Source: Planctomycetota bacterium (GTDB lineage: Bacteria > Planctomycetota > PLA2 > JAEUHO01). From it: DNA of 64,000 bases. The notes under the pieces are model-generated. The model was given only the letters and a program-made list of their open reading frames with translations, searched no databases and was not told where the DNA came from. The stretch covers positions 165,234-229,233 of the forward strand of contig JACKGW010000005.1 of the NCBI GenBank assembly GCA_020631815.1. Direction: 5' to 3'. Below, one piece after another: positions 16,766-25,307 of the stretch (positions are counted from its first letter, which is position 1; every line of letters begins with the position of its first letter). The position numbers and the translations under genes were made by a program.

Positions 16766-16903
16766 TCAGCAGCCGCAGGGCTTCGCGCAGGGGCAGGGAT
16801 CGGGCTGGTCGCAGGGGTCGTCACAGAGGCTGCCGCAGCAACCCGAGAGGGCCAGCACGCCGGCCACGAGCCCGAGGACGAGGAACGCACGAAGGGTGCG
16901 CAT
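16766..16903 (-). CDS. Small cysteine-rich lipoprotein (45 residues)
   Basis: ATG at 16901-16903 preceded by AAGGAG 8 bases upstream. The product begins MRTLRAFLVLGLVAGVLALS and then has a lipobox LSGC, so C22 would be lipidated. The mature part is only 24 residues with eight cysteines (including the lipidated one), spaced in pairs and with Pro/Asp between them (CDQPDPCPCAKPCGC at the end). The gene is followed by the strong hairpin at 16702-16731. Dense cysteines in a tiny lipoprotein suggest metal binding or a disulfide-rich peptide; I know of no named family. The good ribosome binding site, lipobox and terminator support it as a real gene. Confidence 0.75.
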   Translation of the reverse strand: MRTLRAFLVLGLVAGVLALSGCCGSLCDDPCDQPDPCPCAKPCGC

Positions 16904-17128
16904 AGGTGATGCTCCTTGGAAGTGCTCGCAGGACCGGCAGAGCCGGCGCGAGGGGGTCCCTGTCCCTCCCTCGAGGGACGTGAGCCGTCATCATGCCTTG
17001 CAGCCGTCGCTGCGCCAGAGCCTCGTTTCAGGGACTCTTCACGCGATGCACACGCGCGTCAGCGATTCTGTCGATCAGATCGCAAAGATCCATCGATCCG
17101 GGCGATCGATCCGGGCGGCTAGAAACGA

Positions 17129-17332
17129 CTAGTCGTCGAGGAGGAAGGTGACCTGCATGTTGACGCGGTACTCGGTGATCTGACCGTCGGTGACGGCGAC
17201 CTTCATCTCCTTGACCCACGCCCCGCGGACGTTCTTGACCGTCTTGTGGGCGCGCTCGATGCCCTTCTCGATCGCCTTCTCGAAGCTCTTGCCGCTGCTC
17301 GCGGTGATCTCGATGACCTTGCCAACCGACAT
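17129..17332 (-). CDS. Dodecin family protein
   Basis: A 67-residue flavin-binding protein that assembles as a dodecamer and stores or buffers riboflavin/FMN (in archaea mainly riboflavin and lumichrome; in bacteria FMN). The sequence shows the whole family pattern: VGKVIEITASSGKSFEKAIEKGI, the helix, then VKNVRGAWVKEMKVAV (with the flavin-stacking Trp) and the C-terminal strand ITEYRVNMQVTFLLDD. Length is typical. A single-gene unit; the ATG is preceded by GGAGAACTCCC. Confidence 0.93.
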   Translation of the reverse strand: MSVGKVIEITASSGKSFEKAIEKGIERAHKTVKNVRGAWVKEMKVAVTDGQITEYRVNMQVTFLLDD

Positions 17333-17383
17333 GGGAGTTCTCCTTCGTGGGGATTGGTGTTCAGGGGTCGGAGCCTACCCCGA

Positions 17384-17854
17384 TCACGTGAGCGGCACCT
17401 CGTAGAGGCGGTACGAGGTCTCTTCCATGCCCAGGCGTGCGTAGACCTGCCTCGCACCCGTGTTCTCGCGCTCCACGTAGAGGCGTAGCCCCACGACACG
17501 CCCCGCCGCGCGGGCCCGCCGCTCGACCTCTTGGTGCAGTGCGCGGTAGACCCCGCGTCCGCGCCACGCTGGCGCCACGTACACGCTCTGGATCCACCAG
17601 AACCAGCCGTTGCGCCAGTCGGTCCACTCGGGCGTGACCATGAGCGAGCCCGCCGGGGCGGGGCCGTCGCCGACGACCAGGTAGAACCCCGCCTCCGGCC
17701 GCTCCATCAGGCCCCGCACCCCCTGCTCGACGAGGCCCGGGTCCAGGGCCTTGCCCTCGGTCTCCAGGGCCATGGCGACGTTGGCCGCCACCAGGGCGGG
17801 GACGTCCTCCGGGCCAGCCCGGCGCACGGAAGGAAGGGGGGGCAGGGTGGTCAC
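17384..17854 (-). CDS. GNAT family N-acetyltransferase
   Basis: A 156-residue acetyl-CoA-dependent acyltransferase. The acetyl-CoA-binding motif A is visible as QSVYVAPAWRGRGVYRALH (RGRGV being the pyrophosphate loop), followed by motif B LYVERENTGARQVYARLGM. Trp-rich segment WTDWRNGWFWW precedes motif A. Substrate unknown. The gene is divergent from the methyltransferase at 17944. Confidence 0.9.
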   Translation of the reverse strand: MTTLPPLPSVRRAGPEDVPALVAANVAMALETEGKALDPGLVEQGVRGLMERPEAGFYLVVGDGPAPAGSLMVTPEWTDWRNGWFWWIQSVYVAPAWRGRGVYRALHQEVERRARAAGRVVGLRLYVERENTGARQVYARLGMEETSYRLYEVPLT

Positions 17855-17943
17855 GCCTCGGATGCTCGCCCAGAACGGCCGATGCTGGAAGGGGCGGGGC
17901 CGTCCCCGCCGGGGTCGGTCCAGGCAAACCCACCGGAGATGCC

Positions 17944-18618
17944 ATGCCCGCCGAGGGCTTTCGCCAGTACGCCGAGCTTCGCGGCCGGTCGCGCTTGTTC
18001 CGCGACGGCTTCCTGCGTCGCACCGCCATGGTCACGCGCCTCGTGCGCGAGGGCCGGGGTGCGACCGCACCCGAGGCCTTCCGCCTCGTGGACGTGGGCA
18101 CGGCCGATGGTCGGATGCTGGCCGCGTTCGCCGCCGCCTTCCCCGCGAGCGAGCGGGTGGGGGTGGAAGCCTCCGACGAGCTGGTGGCCACGGCCCGCGA
18201 GGCAGGGCACGACGTGGTGGCTGCGCGAGCCGAGGCCCTGCCCTTCGAGGATGCCTCGTTCGACGTCGCCACGCTGGTCGCCACCCTCAAGCACGTGCCG
18301 GACGCCGATGGCGCGCTGCGCGAGCTGGCGCGCGTGCTTCGACCGGGCGGCGTGATCGTGGTCGCCGACCCCACGCCCTGGGGACTCAAGCTGGGACTGT
18401 GGCGCGGCCACTTCGACCCGCGCTGGCTCGAGCATCGCTGGTCCCTGCGCGACACGCGCGAGCACCTGCAAGGCGCCGGCTTCGAGGTGCTGCGCGGCGT
18501 TCGCTACATGCCCTTGCCCGTGGACCTGCCGGGCTCCGGCATCGCCGAGGGCATCGGCCGCGCGCTCGGCCTGTCGCGCGTCTTCCTGCAGCAGGCCACG
18601 CTGGCGCGCAGGGCCTAG
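17944..18618 (+). CDS. Class I SAM-dependent methyltransferase
   Basis: A 224-residue Rossmann-fold methyltransferase (Methyltransf_11 type). Motif I is RLVDVGTADGRML, the acidic end of strand 2 is GVEASDELV, motif II region is ALPFEDASFDVATLVATLKHV, and motif III is ARVLRPGGVIVVADP. This combination is typical of enzymes acting on small molecules or lipids, but specificity cannot be assigned. It converges on uppP with only 9 bases between the stop codons. Confidence 0.88.
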   Translation: MPAEGFRQYAELRGRSRLFRDGFLRRTAMVTRLVREGRGATAPEAFRLVDVGTADGRMLAAFAAAFPASERVGVEASDELVATAREAGHDVVAARAEALPFEDASFDVATLVATLKHVPDADGALRELARVLRPGGVIVVADPTPWGLKLGLWRGHFDPRWLEHRWSLRDTREHLQGAGFEVLRGVRYMPLPVDLPGSGIAEGIGRALGLSRVFLQQATLARRA

Positions 18619-18627
18619 GCGCGCCTG

Positions 18628-19419
18628 CTACTTCGCAAGGACCAGGTACACGACCGTCGCGATGGCGAGGAGCGCGCAGTAGGGCGCGAAGACGTGGAGG
18701 CGTTCGCGTTCGACGACGCGGCGCAGCACCAGGAGTGCGGCCAGGCTCACGACGAACGCGGCCACGAAGGCCAGGACCAGCGAGCCCACGGCCGCGGAGC
18801 CCGGCAGGTGGCCGAGCTCGCCGGCGTCGAGCAGCAGCGCGCCCCCGATGGCCGGGATGGCGAGCAGGAAGCTCAGCTCGAAGGCCTCACGCCGTCGGGT
18901 GCCCAGGAGGAGGGCGGCGGCGATCGTCACGCCCGAGCGGCTGATGCCGGGCACGAGTGCGAAGGCCTGGGCCGCGCCCACGAGCAAGACGAGGCGCATC
19001 GGGAAGGCGCCGTCGAAGGGGTCGGCTTGGCCGTCGCGGCCCCGGGTGGACCGAAGGACGAGCGCCGTCACGGCCCATCCGGCCGCCACGAGCCCCAGGC
19101 TCTCGAACAGCCCGGTCGCGCCGGCGGCTCGCAGGCCCAGGCCCGCAGCGGCGGCGGGCAGGGTCCCCAGCACCGCGATCGCCAGCGTCCGCTGCCACGC
19201 ACCATCACGCAGCAGGCGCAGCCAGGTCGGGGCCAGTCCGACGAGGACGGCCAGCAGGGACGCTCCATGCAGGAGCACGAAGAACGCCTCGCGCCCCCGG
19301 CCCGCCAGACCCAGGTCGAACAGCTCCGCCGCGGCCACGAGGTGGCCCGAGGAGCTGACGGGCAGGAACTCGGTCAGTCCCTGCAGGACGGCGACCAGCA
19401 GCAGGAGGCCCATGCCCAT
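18628..19419 (-). CDS. uppP: Undecaprenyl-diphosphatase UppP (BacA)
   Basis: Integral membrane phosphatase that regenerates undecaprenyl phosphate, the lipid carrier of cell-wall and polysaccharide synthesis. The 263-residue protein has the two family signatures: LQGLTEFLPVSSSGHL near the N-terminus (catalytic Glu and the Ser-rich phosphate loop with His) and LVPGISRSGVTIAAAL in the middle (catalytic Arg/Ser region), within about eight hydrophobic helices. Length is normal. Its activity would support peptidoglycan and any exopolysaccharide made by the GT2 enzyme at 40 kb. Confidence 0.95.
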   Translation of the reverse strand: MGMGLLLLVAVLQGLTEFLPVSSSGHLVAAAELFDLGLAGRGREAFFVLLHGASLLAVLVGLAPTWLRLLRDGAWQRTLAIAVLGTLPAAAAGLGLRAAGATGLFESLGLVAAGWAVTALVLRSTRGRDGQADPFDGAFPMRLVLLVGAAQAFALVPGISRSGVTIAAALLLGTRRREAFELSFLLAIPAIGGALLLDAGELGHLPGSAAVGSLVLAFVAAFVVSLAALLVLRRVVERERLHVFAPYCALLAIATVVYLVLAK

Positions 19420-19528
19420 GCCCGGTGCCTCCGCCTTCCCGCTCGCTGCGCCGCCAGGGCCCCATGCCGTGGCGTACGCACGGTTCCATCATCGACCATC
19501 CGCCGACGCGACTTCCGTACGGGTCCGC

Positions 19529-19909
19529 CTACCAGTCCGTCCCGTAGTCGAGGGTGACTTCGGATCCCGCGGGGATGGCGGCCGTGCTCCAGAGCTCGAG
19601 GCCGTAGAAGGCCGCGTTGCCGGGCCGGGCGTGGTTGGCGTAGCGCAGCACGTTCGTGACGCGGAGTGCGCGCTGCACGCCTTGCTCGTCGTCGTACCAG
19701 AGCACGTGCGGCCCGTTGCGCTTGGTGGCGATTCCCTCGGCCACGCCCAGCAGCGTCTCCGCGGGGATGTCGCGCGTGGCGAACAGCCCCGAGCCGTGGA
19801 TGCCGCTCACGCCGACGGCAACGAGCTCGTCGGACGCAGCAGACGGCAAGGCCAGCGGCGGAGCGTCGGCGGGCGTCGGAGGCCGGCTCGAGGGCGGGGT
19901 CGCGGACAC
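19529..19909 (-). CDS. SET-domain protein
   Basis: A 126-residue protein carrying a compact SET domain: GVSGIHGSGLFATRDIPAE at the N-terminal side, VTNVLRYANHARPGNAAF (the NH..PN motif that contacts SAM), and the C-terminal IPAGSEVTLDYGTDW. SET domains transfer methyl groups to lysine; bacterial stand-alone versions are of mostly unknown target. The frame continues upstream into the tRNA gene, but the GTG at 19909 with GGAGGG 6 bases before it is the sensible start. The Tyr of DYG, needed for catalysis, is present, but the usual post-SET cysteines are absent. Confidence 0.8.
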   Translation of the reverse strand: MSATPPSSRPPTPADAPPLALPSAASDELVAVGVSGIHGSGLFATRDIPAETLLGVAEGIATKRNGPHVLWYDDEQGVQRALRVTNVLRYANHARPGNAAFYGLELWSTAAIPAGSEVTLDYGTDW

Positions 19910-19945
19910 GTGCCCTCCAGCGGGATGCGAGGCGCCGAGAGTGAA

Positions 19946-19979
19946 CGAGCCCCGCAGGCCATGTGGCCCACGGGGCTCG
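19946..19979 (-). terminator. Hairpin downstream of tRNA-Gly
   Basis: CGAGCCCCG ... CGGGGCTCG arms with an inner GGCC/GGCC pair, beginning 10 bases after the encoded CCA on the minus strand. It likely ends the tRNA transcript ahead of the SET-domain gene. Confidence 0.6.
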
Positions 19980-19988
19980 GCGAGTGAA

Positions 19989-20064
19989 TGGAGCGGCTGA
20001 TCGGACTCGAACCGACAACAACCAGCATGGCAAGCTGGTGCTCTACCAATTGAGCTACAGCCGC
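19989..20064 (-). tRNA. tRNA-Gly (anticodon GCC)
   Basis: Reading the minus strand: acceptor GCGGCTG, D-arm GCTC-AATTGGTAGA-GC, anticodon arm CCAGC-TTGCCAT-GCTGG with anticodon GCC, a short variable loop, T-arm GTCGG-TTCGAGT-CCGAT, acceptor CAGCCGC, discriminator U, and a genomically encoded CCA (19989-19991). All stems pair. It is a single tRNA and no integrase or duplicated 3' end is visible next to it. Confidence 0.97.
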
Positions 20065-20214
20065 AAGGCGGGGGGGAATGTACGGGAGCGGCCCGTTCCG
20101 TCAACCCCCGTCACGGCCGGGGCGGGGGCCCCCGGACCGACGCCCGGGACCCCGCCCGGTCGGGTCCCGGACCCTGCGCCGGATCCCGGGCCTCCGCGTC
20201 TATCCTCCCGCGCC

Positions 20215-20586
20215 ATGGGCTCGGCGATCCTGTTCTGGACCTACCTCGCGGTGATGTTCGCCGCGGCTGCCTGCTTCCTGCAGGCCTACCGAGTTCGCAA
20301 GGACACCCCCCGCCACAAGCGGTTCGGGATCACGGGCGTCGCCCTGGCGCTGTCGGGCATCGTGGTCGTCCTGGCCCTGACCTACGGCCTGGGCTGGCAC
20401 GTCGACAAGCGCTCGCCGGAGATCGTGCTCTGGCACCGTCGGGTGGCCTACGTGTCGACGGCCCTGCTCGTGCTGACGGGCCTCAGCGGGATGCTGCGCT
20501 GGAAGGTCCACCCCCTCGTCGCGCGCGTCTCGGTGGCCGTCTACTTCGTCGCGCTGGCCCTGGCCTGCCTGGGCTACCGGCCGTAG
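20215..20586 (+). CDS. Four-helix membrane protein (DUF420-like)
   Basis: A 123-residue integral membrane protein with four hydrophobic helices (about residues 4-24, 36-60, 74-92, 100-119). Conserved-looking charged and His residues flank the helices (RKDTPRHKRFG, WHRRVAYVS, WKVHPLVARV), a pattern reminiscent of DUF420 and of small haem-associated membrane subunits, but the match is weak. The ATG is preceded by a pyrimidine-rich leader without a clear Shine-Dalgarno. It converges on the Ser/Thr kinase gene 12 bases away. Confidence 0.65.
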   Translation: MGSAILFWTYLAVMFAAAACFLQAYRVRKDTPRHKRFGITGVALALSGIVVVLALTYGLGWHVDKRSPEIVLWHRRVAYVSTALLVLTGLSGMLRWKVHPLVARVSVAVYFVALALACLGYRP

Positions 20587-20598
20587 GTCGCTGCCGAC

Positions 20599-22656
20599 CT
20601 ACTGACCCTTCTCCCACGCCTCCCGGTACGTCTTGCGCACCGCCGAGAGATCGTTGGCCCGGTCGTGGGAGCCCAGGTCGAGCTCGCGTGACCAGAAGTC
20701 GTCTTCGAGGCGATGGACCAACGCGAAGGCCATCTCCTCCAGGAGCACCTCGGCATCGTCTTGGTTGAGCAGCTCCATGGCAAAGGACGAGACCGCCGAG
20801 GGGGGCACCGCCGACCACGGCATGCGCTCGGCCTTGAGGCCGCGGCGGATCTCGACGTTGTCGTCGGAGAGCTTCGTCAGGATCACCTCGTCGCCACCGG
20901 CCTCGAAGGTGAGGGGCTCGGCCGTCGCATGACGTCGGCTCACGGCCTCGATCAGGCGTCGTCGCAGGGAGACGAGCCGGCGCACGTGCTCGCGCCAGAA
21001 GCGGACGTCCGCCGCCAACGTGCCGGCGGCGTCCTGCACCTCCGGCGGGAGCGCGGCGAGTGCCTCGCGGAACTTGCCTTCCTTGACCAGGGCGGCCAGC
21101 TGGTCGCGCTTGGCCGGCCACGCCGCGCGAATCTCGGCGACCTGGTCCGCGCTGGTCCACGAGCGGTCGGGGTGGGGGTGGACTTCGCCCGCCTCGATGC
21201 CCTTGGCGCGCTCCTTGGCCTTGGTCCCCGCCACCGTGTCCTTGTGATCGCGCGCCACCTTGCGGAAGCGGTTCACCACGGCTTCGGTGTCCGCCGGCCC
21301 GTGCCACGTGTCGCGAGCGAACTGCTCGGCGCGGACGAAGGCGTCGGCGGCCTCCTGCTCCACGGCAGCCGCCGCCTCGCGCTCGCGGGCTTCTTGCTCG
21401 CGCGCTTCACGCGCTCGCGTGACGGCCGGGTCCTCGACGTTCGAGGTGTAGCCGGGGGTCGTGCTGCCGTTCCCGCTCGAGGCCGTCGAGCTGCCCGAGC
21501 CACCTGAGGTGCCCGTGCCCGTGCCGCCGCTGTCGTCGCCGCCCCCCTTGGCCAGGAAGGCGATGCCGCCCACGACGGCCGCAACGAGGACGGCGATCAC
21601 CACCACCTGGGCGCCGGAGCCCTTCCGGGCCTCCTGCCGCTCGCGGCGCTTGACCGCCGTGCGCGAGCGCGAGGAGCGACGACCGCGGCGTCCCTTGAGC
21701 GTGCCCTTCTCTTGCAGCGTCGCGCCGCCGAGCTCGTCGAGCCGACGAACGATCTCCTGCGCATTGGGCCGGTCCGCAGGGGCCTTGGCCGTCATCGCGC
21801 GCAGCAGGTCTGCGAGCGGAGCGGGCAAGTCGCGCCGCTGGCGCTCGGGCCGCAGCGGGGTGGCGTCGATGTGCGCCTGCATCAGCTCGCGCACGCTCTT
21901 GCCCGCGTAGGGGGCCGTGCCCGTCAGCAGCATGTAGAGCGTGATGCCGAGGCTGTAGATGTCGCTCTCCGGCCCCGAGGTGCCGTCCGTGCACGTCTCG
22001 GGGGCCATGAAGTGCGGCGTGCCGACGCGTTCCTTCGGCGTGGGCACCTCAGCGGCGAGACCGAAGTCGACGACCTTGACCGTGCCGTCTTCGAGGAGGA
22101 AGAGGTTCTGCGGCTTGATGTCGCGGTGCACGACGTCGCGTGCGTGGATGCCCGCCAAGCCGGCGGCGGCTTGGCGCAGGATGCGCATGGCATCCGTGAG
22201 GTCGAGAGCACCCTCGCGCTGGACGAGGTCGTAGATCTCCTCGCCCTCGAGGAGCTCGACCACCATGAACGGGCGGCCTTCCTCGACGCCGACGTCCTGG
22301 ATCTTCAGCACGTTCTCGTTGTCGATCTGCGCGATCCAACGACCCTCGCGACGGAAGCGGTCGACGAGCTCCGCGTTGGCCGCGGCCTCGGGCAGGAGCA
22401 CCTTGATGGCGACGTCTTGATGCAGCGCCTCGTGGTGCGCGCGATACACGACGGCCGTGCGGCCGAGACCGACCTGCTCGAGCACCTTGCAGCGCGCAAT
22501 GACCTTGCCGATCCACGGGTCGGCGACGGCCTTCGCCTTGACCGGGGCGGGGCTTGCCGGCTGGGCGGGCTGGGCGGGCTGGGCGGGGCGTGCGCCTCCC
22601 GAAGAACGGCGACGGGCAGGACCACCAGGGCGACGGCGACCGGAAGGAGGGCTCAT
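20599..22656 (-). CDS. Transmembrane Ser/Thr protein kinase (PknB-like)
   Basis: A 685-residue receptor-type kinase. Residues 1-45 are a basic, Pro/Ala-rich leader with PAQ repeats; the kinase domain spans about 50-315, with Gly-loop VGLGRTAVVY, Lys85 in VAIKVL, HRD at 167-169 (HRDIKPQN), DFG at 187-189 and the APE motif at 208-210. After a very basic linker (310-338) there is one membrane helix (about 340-358), then a Gly/Ser/Thr linker, a Glu/Ala-rich coiled coil and a helical extracytoplasmic domain of about 250 residues of unknown type. The kinase domain is complete and should be active. The start ATG (22654) is preferred because the frame upstream overlaps the helicase gene and is unlike a protein. 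Confidence 0.9.
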   Translation of the reverse strand: MSPPSGRRRPGGPARRRSSGGARPAQPAQPAQPASPAPVKAKAVADPWIGKVIARCKVLEQVGLGRTAVVYRAHHEALHQDVAIKVLLPEAAANAELVDRFRREGRWIAQIDNENVLKIQDVGVEEGRPFMVVELLEGEEIYDLVQREGALDLTDAMRILRQAAAGLAGIHARDVVHRDIKPQNLFLLEDGTVKVVDFGLAAEVPTPKERVGTPHFMAPETCTDGTSGPESDIYSLGITLYMLLTGTAPYAGKSVRELMQAHIDATPLRPERQRRDLPAPLADLLRAMTAKAPADRPNAQEIVRRLDELGGATLQEKGTLKGRRGRRSSRSRTAVKRRERQEARKGSGAQVVVIAVLVAAVVGGIAFLAKGGGDDSGGTGTGTSGGSGSSTASSGNGSTTPGYTSNVEDPAVTRAREAREQEAREREAAAAVEQEAADAFVRAEQFARDTWHGPADTEAVVNRFRKVARDHKDTVAGTKAKERAKGIEAGEVHPHPDRSWTSADQVAEIRAAWPAKRDQLAALVKEGKFREALAALPPEVQDAAGTLAADVRFWREHVRRLVSLRRRLIEAVSRRHATAEPLTFEAGGDEVILTKLSDDNVEIRRGLKAERMPWSAVPPSAVSSFAMELLNQDDAEVLLEEMAFALVHRLEDDFWSRELDLGSHDRANDLSAVRKTYREAWEKGQ

Positions 22657-22700
22657 CGCGGCGATGATACCGAGTCCACGCGCGGTCCGTCGGTACCGCG

Positions 22701-24821
22701 CTACCCCAGCTCGAGCTGGCGGCGTGCGTCGACGACGTCGCGATCGAGGCGGGCCCGGGCCTCGTGGAGGACGCCGATGGTGGGGTCGCCGGTCGGCAGG
22801 GCATGGGCCGCTTGACGCAGCAGCTGGATCGTCATGCGCAGGACGCGGACGAGGTCGCCCGCCGCGAGCGTGGTGCGGTCGAGCATCTCGTCGAGCGTCC
22901 CGCCTTGGGCCCAGCGCTCGACCGGCGCCGTGAGTCCGAAGTCCGGTCCGCGCGTGGGGTGGCGGATGCCGTGGTCGGCCTCCAGCGCTGCGAACGCGGC
23001 CATGCGCTCCTCGAAGGGCACGCGGATGCCGCGCAGGTCCACGCCCGGCCGCGCCGAGGCGTCCGACGGACGCGACTCGTAGACCATGGCGGCGAAGAGC
23101 ACGCACGCCTGCACGGGGTCGCAGCGGAACAGGTAGCCGCCCTCGATGGCCTCGGTGACGGCGATCTCGTATCCGTTGACCTGCTCGCAGAGACGGCCCT
23201 TGCGCGTGAGGCCCTCGTCGTCGAGGTACCGCGCAGCACGCAACACCTCGAGTCGCGAGCGGATCAAGCGGGCGCCGCCACCGCGTGCGGGCTTGGGCGG
23301 TCCTGCGGCGAGCGGGTCGCGATGCTTGCGGCCCTTCTTGCGCTTGTCCCGCGGCTTGCCTTCGTGGCGCGCGGCGGCCCAGCGCTGCTGCTGGTCGTGC
23401 GCGAAGGATCGCTCCCACGCCTCGATCACCCGATCGCCCATGCGGCCGTAGAGACTCAGGATCGCGGCGTAGTTCAGGTTGAAGCGGCTACGCACCGGCT
23501 CGGTGCGGCCGTCCAGGAGCCGCTCGAGGACGGTGTAGTCGACCTCGCCGTCGTCGAGCAGGGCGAACACGTGACCGCGGTCGTCCAGCCCCTGGCGTCC
23601 TGCACGCCCCGCCATCTGCCAGTACTGGCGCGCCAAGAGGGGTCCGAACGCGATGCCGTCGTACTTGAGCAGCGACTGGAAGCACACCGAGCGCGCGGGC
23701 ATGTTCACGCCGAGCGCGAAGGTCTCCGTGGCGAAGAGGAGCCGTACGCGACCGCTGGTGAAGAGCCGCTCGACGATCTCCTTGTCGATCGGCAGCATGC
23801 CCGCGTGGTGGAACAGCACGCCACGCCCCGCAAGGCCGCGGAGCTCGCGCGTGGAGGGTGAGTCGGTGCACTCGTAGCGGCGAGCGAGGTCGTCGAACGT
23901 GTCGAGCATGCGCCGGCGGTCGTCGCCCTTGAGCAGCTCGCGGCGCGACGCGTGATGGCGCGCCAGGGCCTCGCACTCGCGACGGCTGAAGCAGAACCAG
24001 ATGGCCGGTAGGAGGTCGCGCTCTTCGAGGTAGTCGCCCAGCGCATCGCCCGCTTCGTCCATGATCCGCGCTTGTGCGGCGCGCGAGCGACCGCGGCCGC
24101 CGCCACGCCCGCCGCGGGTGCGCACGGGACGACCGTCCGGCGTGATGCGGCCGATGGCACGGTAGTGCTTGCGGACCTCGTCCAGGCCGCGCGGCCCCTT
24201 GCCGGGGACCCAGAGCTTGTGCACCAGCGGGACGGGACGCGCCTCCTCGACGATGACGTCGACGTGGTGCCCACGCACGCGCGAGATCCACGCCGCCAGC
24301 GCCTCGACGTTGGGAATCGTGGCCGAGAGCGCGACGATGCGCAGGTGGTCCGGGGCGAAGATGATCGCCTCCTCCCACACCGTGCCGCGTTCCCGGTCAT
24401 CGAGGTAGTGGACCTCGTCGAAGATCACGAAGTCAAAGCCGTCCAGGCGCGCCGGGTCCTCGAACAGCGTGTTGCGGAAGATCTCCGTGGTCATGATGAG
24501 CAGCGCGGCGTCCGGCTGCATCGTGACGTCGCCCGTCATGAGCCCCACGCGGCCGTCGCCATAGGCCTCGCGGAAGTCGCGGAACTTCTGGTTGCTCAAG
24601 GCCTTGATGGGGGACGTGTAGACCACGCGTCGGTCCGCGCCGAGAGCGCGCTCGATGGCGTAGTCGGCGACGAGGGTCTTGCCGGCGCCGGTCGGGGCGG
24701 CGACGACCACGCTGTGACCGTCGAAGATCGCTTGGAGGGCGCGCTGCTGGAACGGGAACAGCGTCAGCCCGCGGAACTGGGTGGGTGCGCCCGCAAGGGG
24801 GGCCGCGCCGTCGGCGTGCAT
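22701..24821 (-). CDS. Ski2/Mtr4-like DExH RNA helicase
   Basis: A 706-residue superfamily 2 helicase. Walker A APTGAGKT (42-49), motif Ia TSPIKALSNQKF, motif II DEVH (135-138), motif III SATIPN, motif IV/V region LLFATETFALGVNMPARSV, and motif VI QMAGRAGRQG. The spacing, the 'YTSPIKALSNQK' segment and the DEVH box place it with the Ski2-like group (eukaryotic Mtr4/Ski2, actinobacterial HelY). A basic insert (KPRDKRKKGRKHRDP) and a helical C-terminal domain follow, as in that group. Bacterial members are thought to act in rRNA processing or RNA decay. The gene lies 44 bases upstream of the kinase gene on the same strand. Confidence 0.9.
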   Translation of the reverse strand: MHADGAAPLAGAPTQFRGLTLFPFQQRALQAIFDGHSVVVAAPTGAGKTLVADYAIERALGADRRVVYTSPIKALSNQKFRDFREAYGDGRVGLMTGDVTMQPDAALLIMTTEIFRNTLFEDPARLDGFDFVIFDEVHYLDDRERGTVWEEAIIFAPDHLRIVALSATIPNVEALAAWISRVRGHHVDVIVEEARPVPLVHKLWVPGKGPRGLDEVRKHYRAIGRITPDGRPVRTRGGRGGGRGRSRAAQARIMDEAGDALGDYLEERDLLPAIWFCFSRRECEALARHHASRRELLKGDDRRRMLDTFDDLARRYECTDSPSTRELRGLAGRGVLFHHAGMLPIDKEIVERLFTSGRVRLLFATETFALGVNMPARSVCFQSLLKYDGIAFGPLLARQYWQMAGRAGRQGLDDRGHVFALLDDGEVDYTVLERLLDGRTEPVRSRFNLNYAAILSLYGRMGDRVIEAWERSFAHDQQQRWAAARHEGKPRDKRKKGRKHRDPLAAGPPKPARGGGARLIRSRLEVLRAARYLDDEGLTRKGRLCEQVNGYEIAVTEAIEGGYLFRCDPVQACVLFAAMVYESRPSDASARPGVDLRGIRVPFEERMAAFAALEADHGIRHPTRGPDFGLTAPVERWAQGGTLDEMLDRTTLAAGDLVRVLRMTIQLLRQAAHALPTGDPTIGVLHEARARLDRDVVDARRQLELG

Positions 24822-24926
24822 CGCCCGATCCTACCGGCGGGGCCCACGGACGGCCCGGTCTCGGGTCTGCGCGCGGCGCTGGAGGCGCGCGGCAGCGCGG
24901 ACGGGGGCAACGGGTACGATCCCCCG

Positions 24927-25295
24927 ATGCGATCCGCCCGCCCGAACCGCACCGTCCGCCTCGTCGGTGCCCTGCTGCTCTGTCCCCTGGCGGCCGCATG
25001 CGGCTCGTTCGCCGGCCCGACCGACAAGGGTCTCTCCTTCGCCACCATGCAGGCCATGAACCCGGGTGTCGAAGGCGAGTGGCTGCTGCGCGAGTACCCG
25101 GACGCCCGCGAGGTGCAGCGCGATCCGCGCACCGGGCGCCTGCGTCGCCTCGCGTACTGGGTCAATGACCCCGCTGGCGACAACCGTCCGCTCGTGCTGT
25201 GGTTCGACGAGAACGGAATCTTGGTGCGCAAGGACTACGGGGGGCCGCTGCTTCGGCCGCCGGCGGACCAGCCGGCGCCCGAGGCCGTGCGGTGA
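24927..25295 (+). CDS. Small lipoprotein, first gene of the import operon
   Basis: A 122-residue lipoprotein: MRSARPNRTVRLVGALLL leads to the lipobox LAAAC. The mature part (about 90 residues) has a beta-rich pattern ending in PLVLWFDENGILVRKDYGG, loosely reminiscent of SmpA/BamE-like lipoproteins, which end in a similar Phe-Asp-x-x-Gly strand; this is not enough for a name. It is followed 12 bases later by the DoxX-like gene and probably heads the operon that continues to 28622. Confidence 0.7.
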   Translation: MRSARPNRTVRLVGALLLCPLAAACGSFAGPTDKGLSFATMQAMNPGVEGEWLLREYPDAREVQRDPRTGRLRRLAYWVNDPAGDNRPLVLWFDENGILVRKDYGGPLLRPPADQPAPEAVR

Positions 25296-25307
25296 GGCGG
25301 AGCTGAC

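Noticed and set aside
19989..20064. tRNA-Gly as an attachment site of an integrative element
   Set aside because: No integrase gene and no duplicated tRNA 3' end were seen on either side.
24822..24926. Cobalamin riboswitch ahead of the importer operon
   Set aside because: The 105-base gap is too short and has none of the conserved B12-box sequence.
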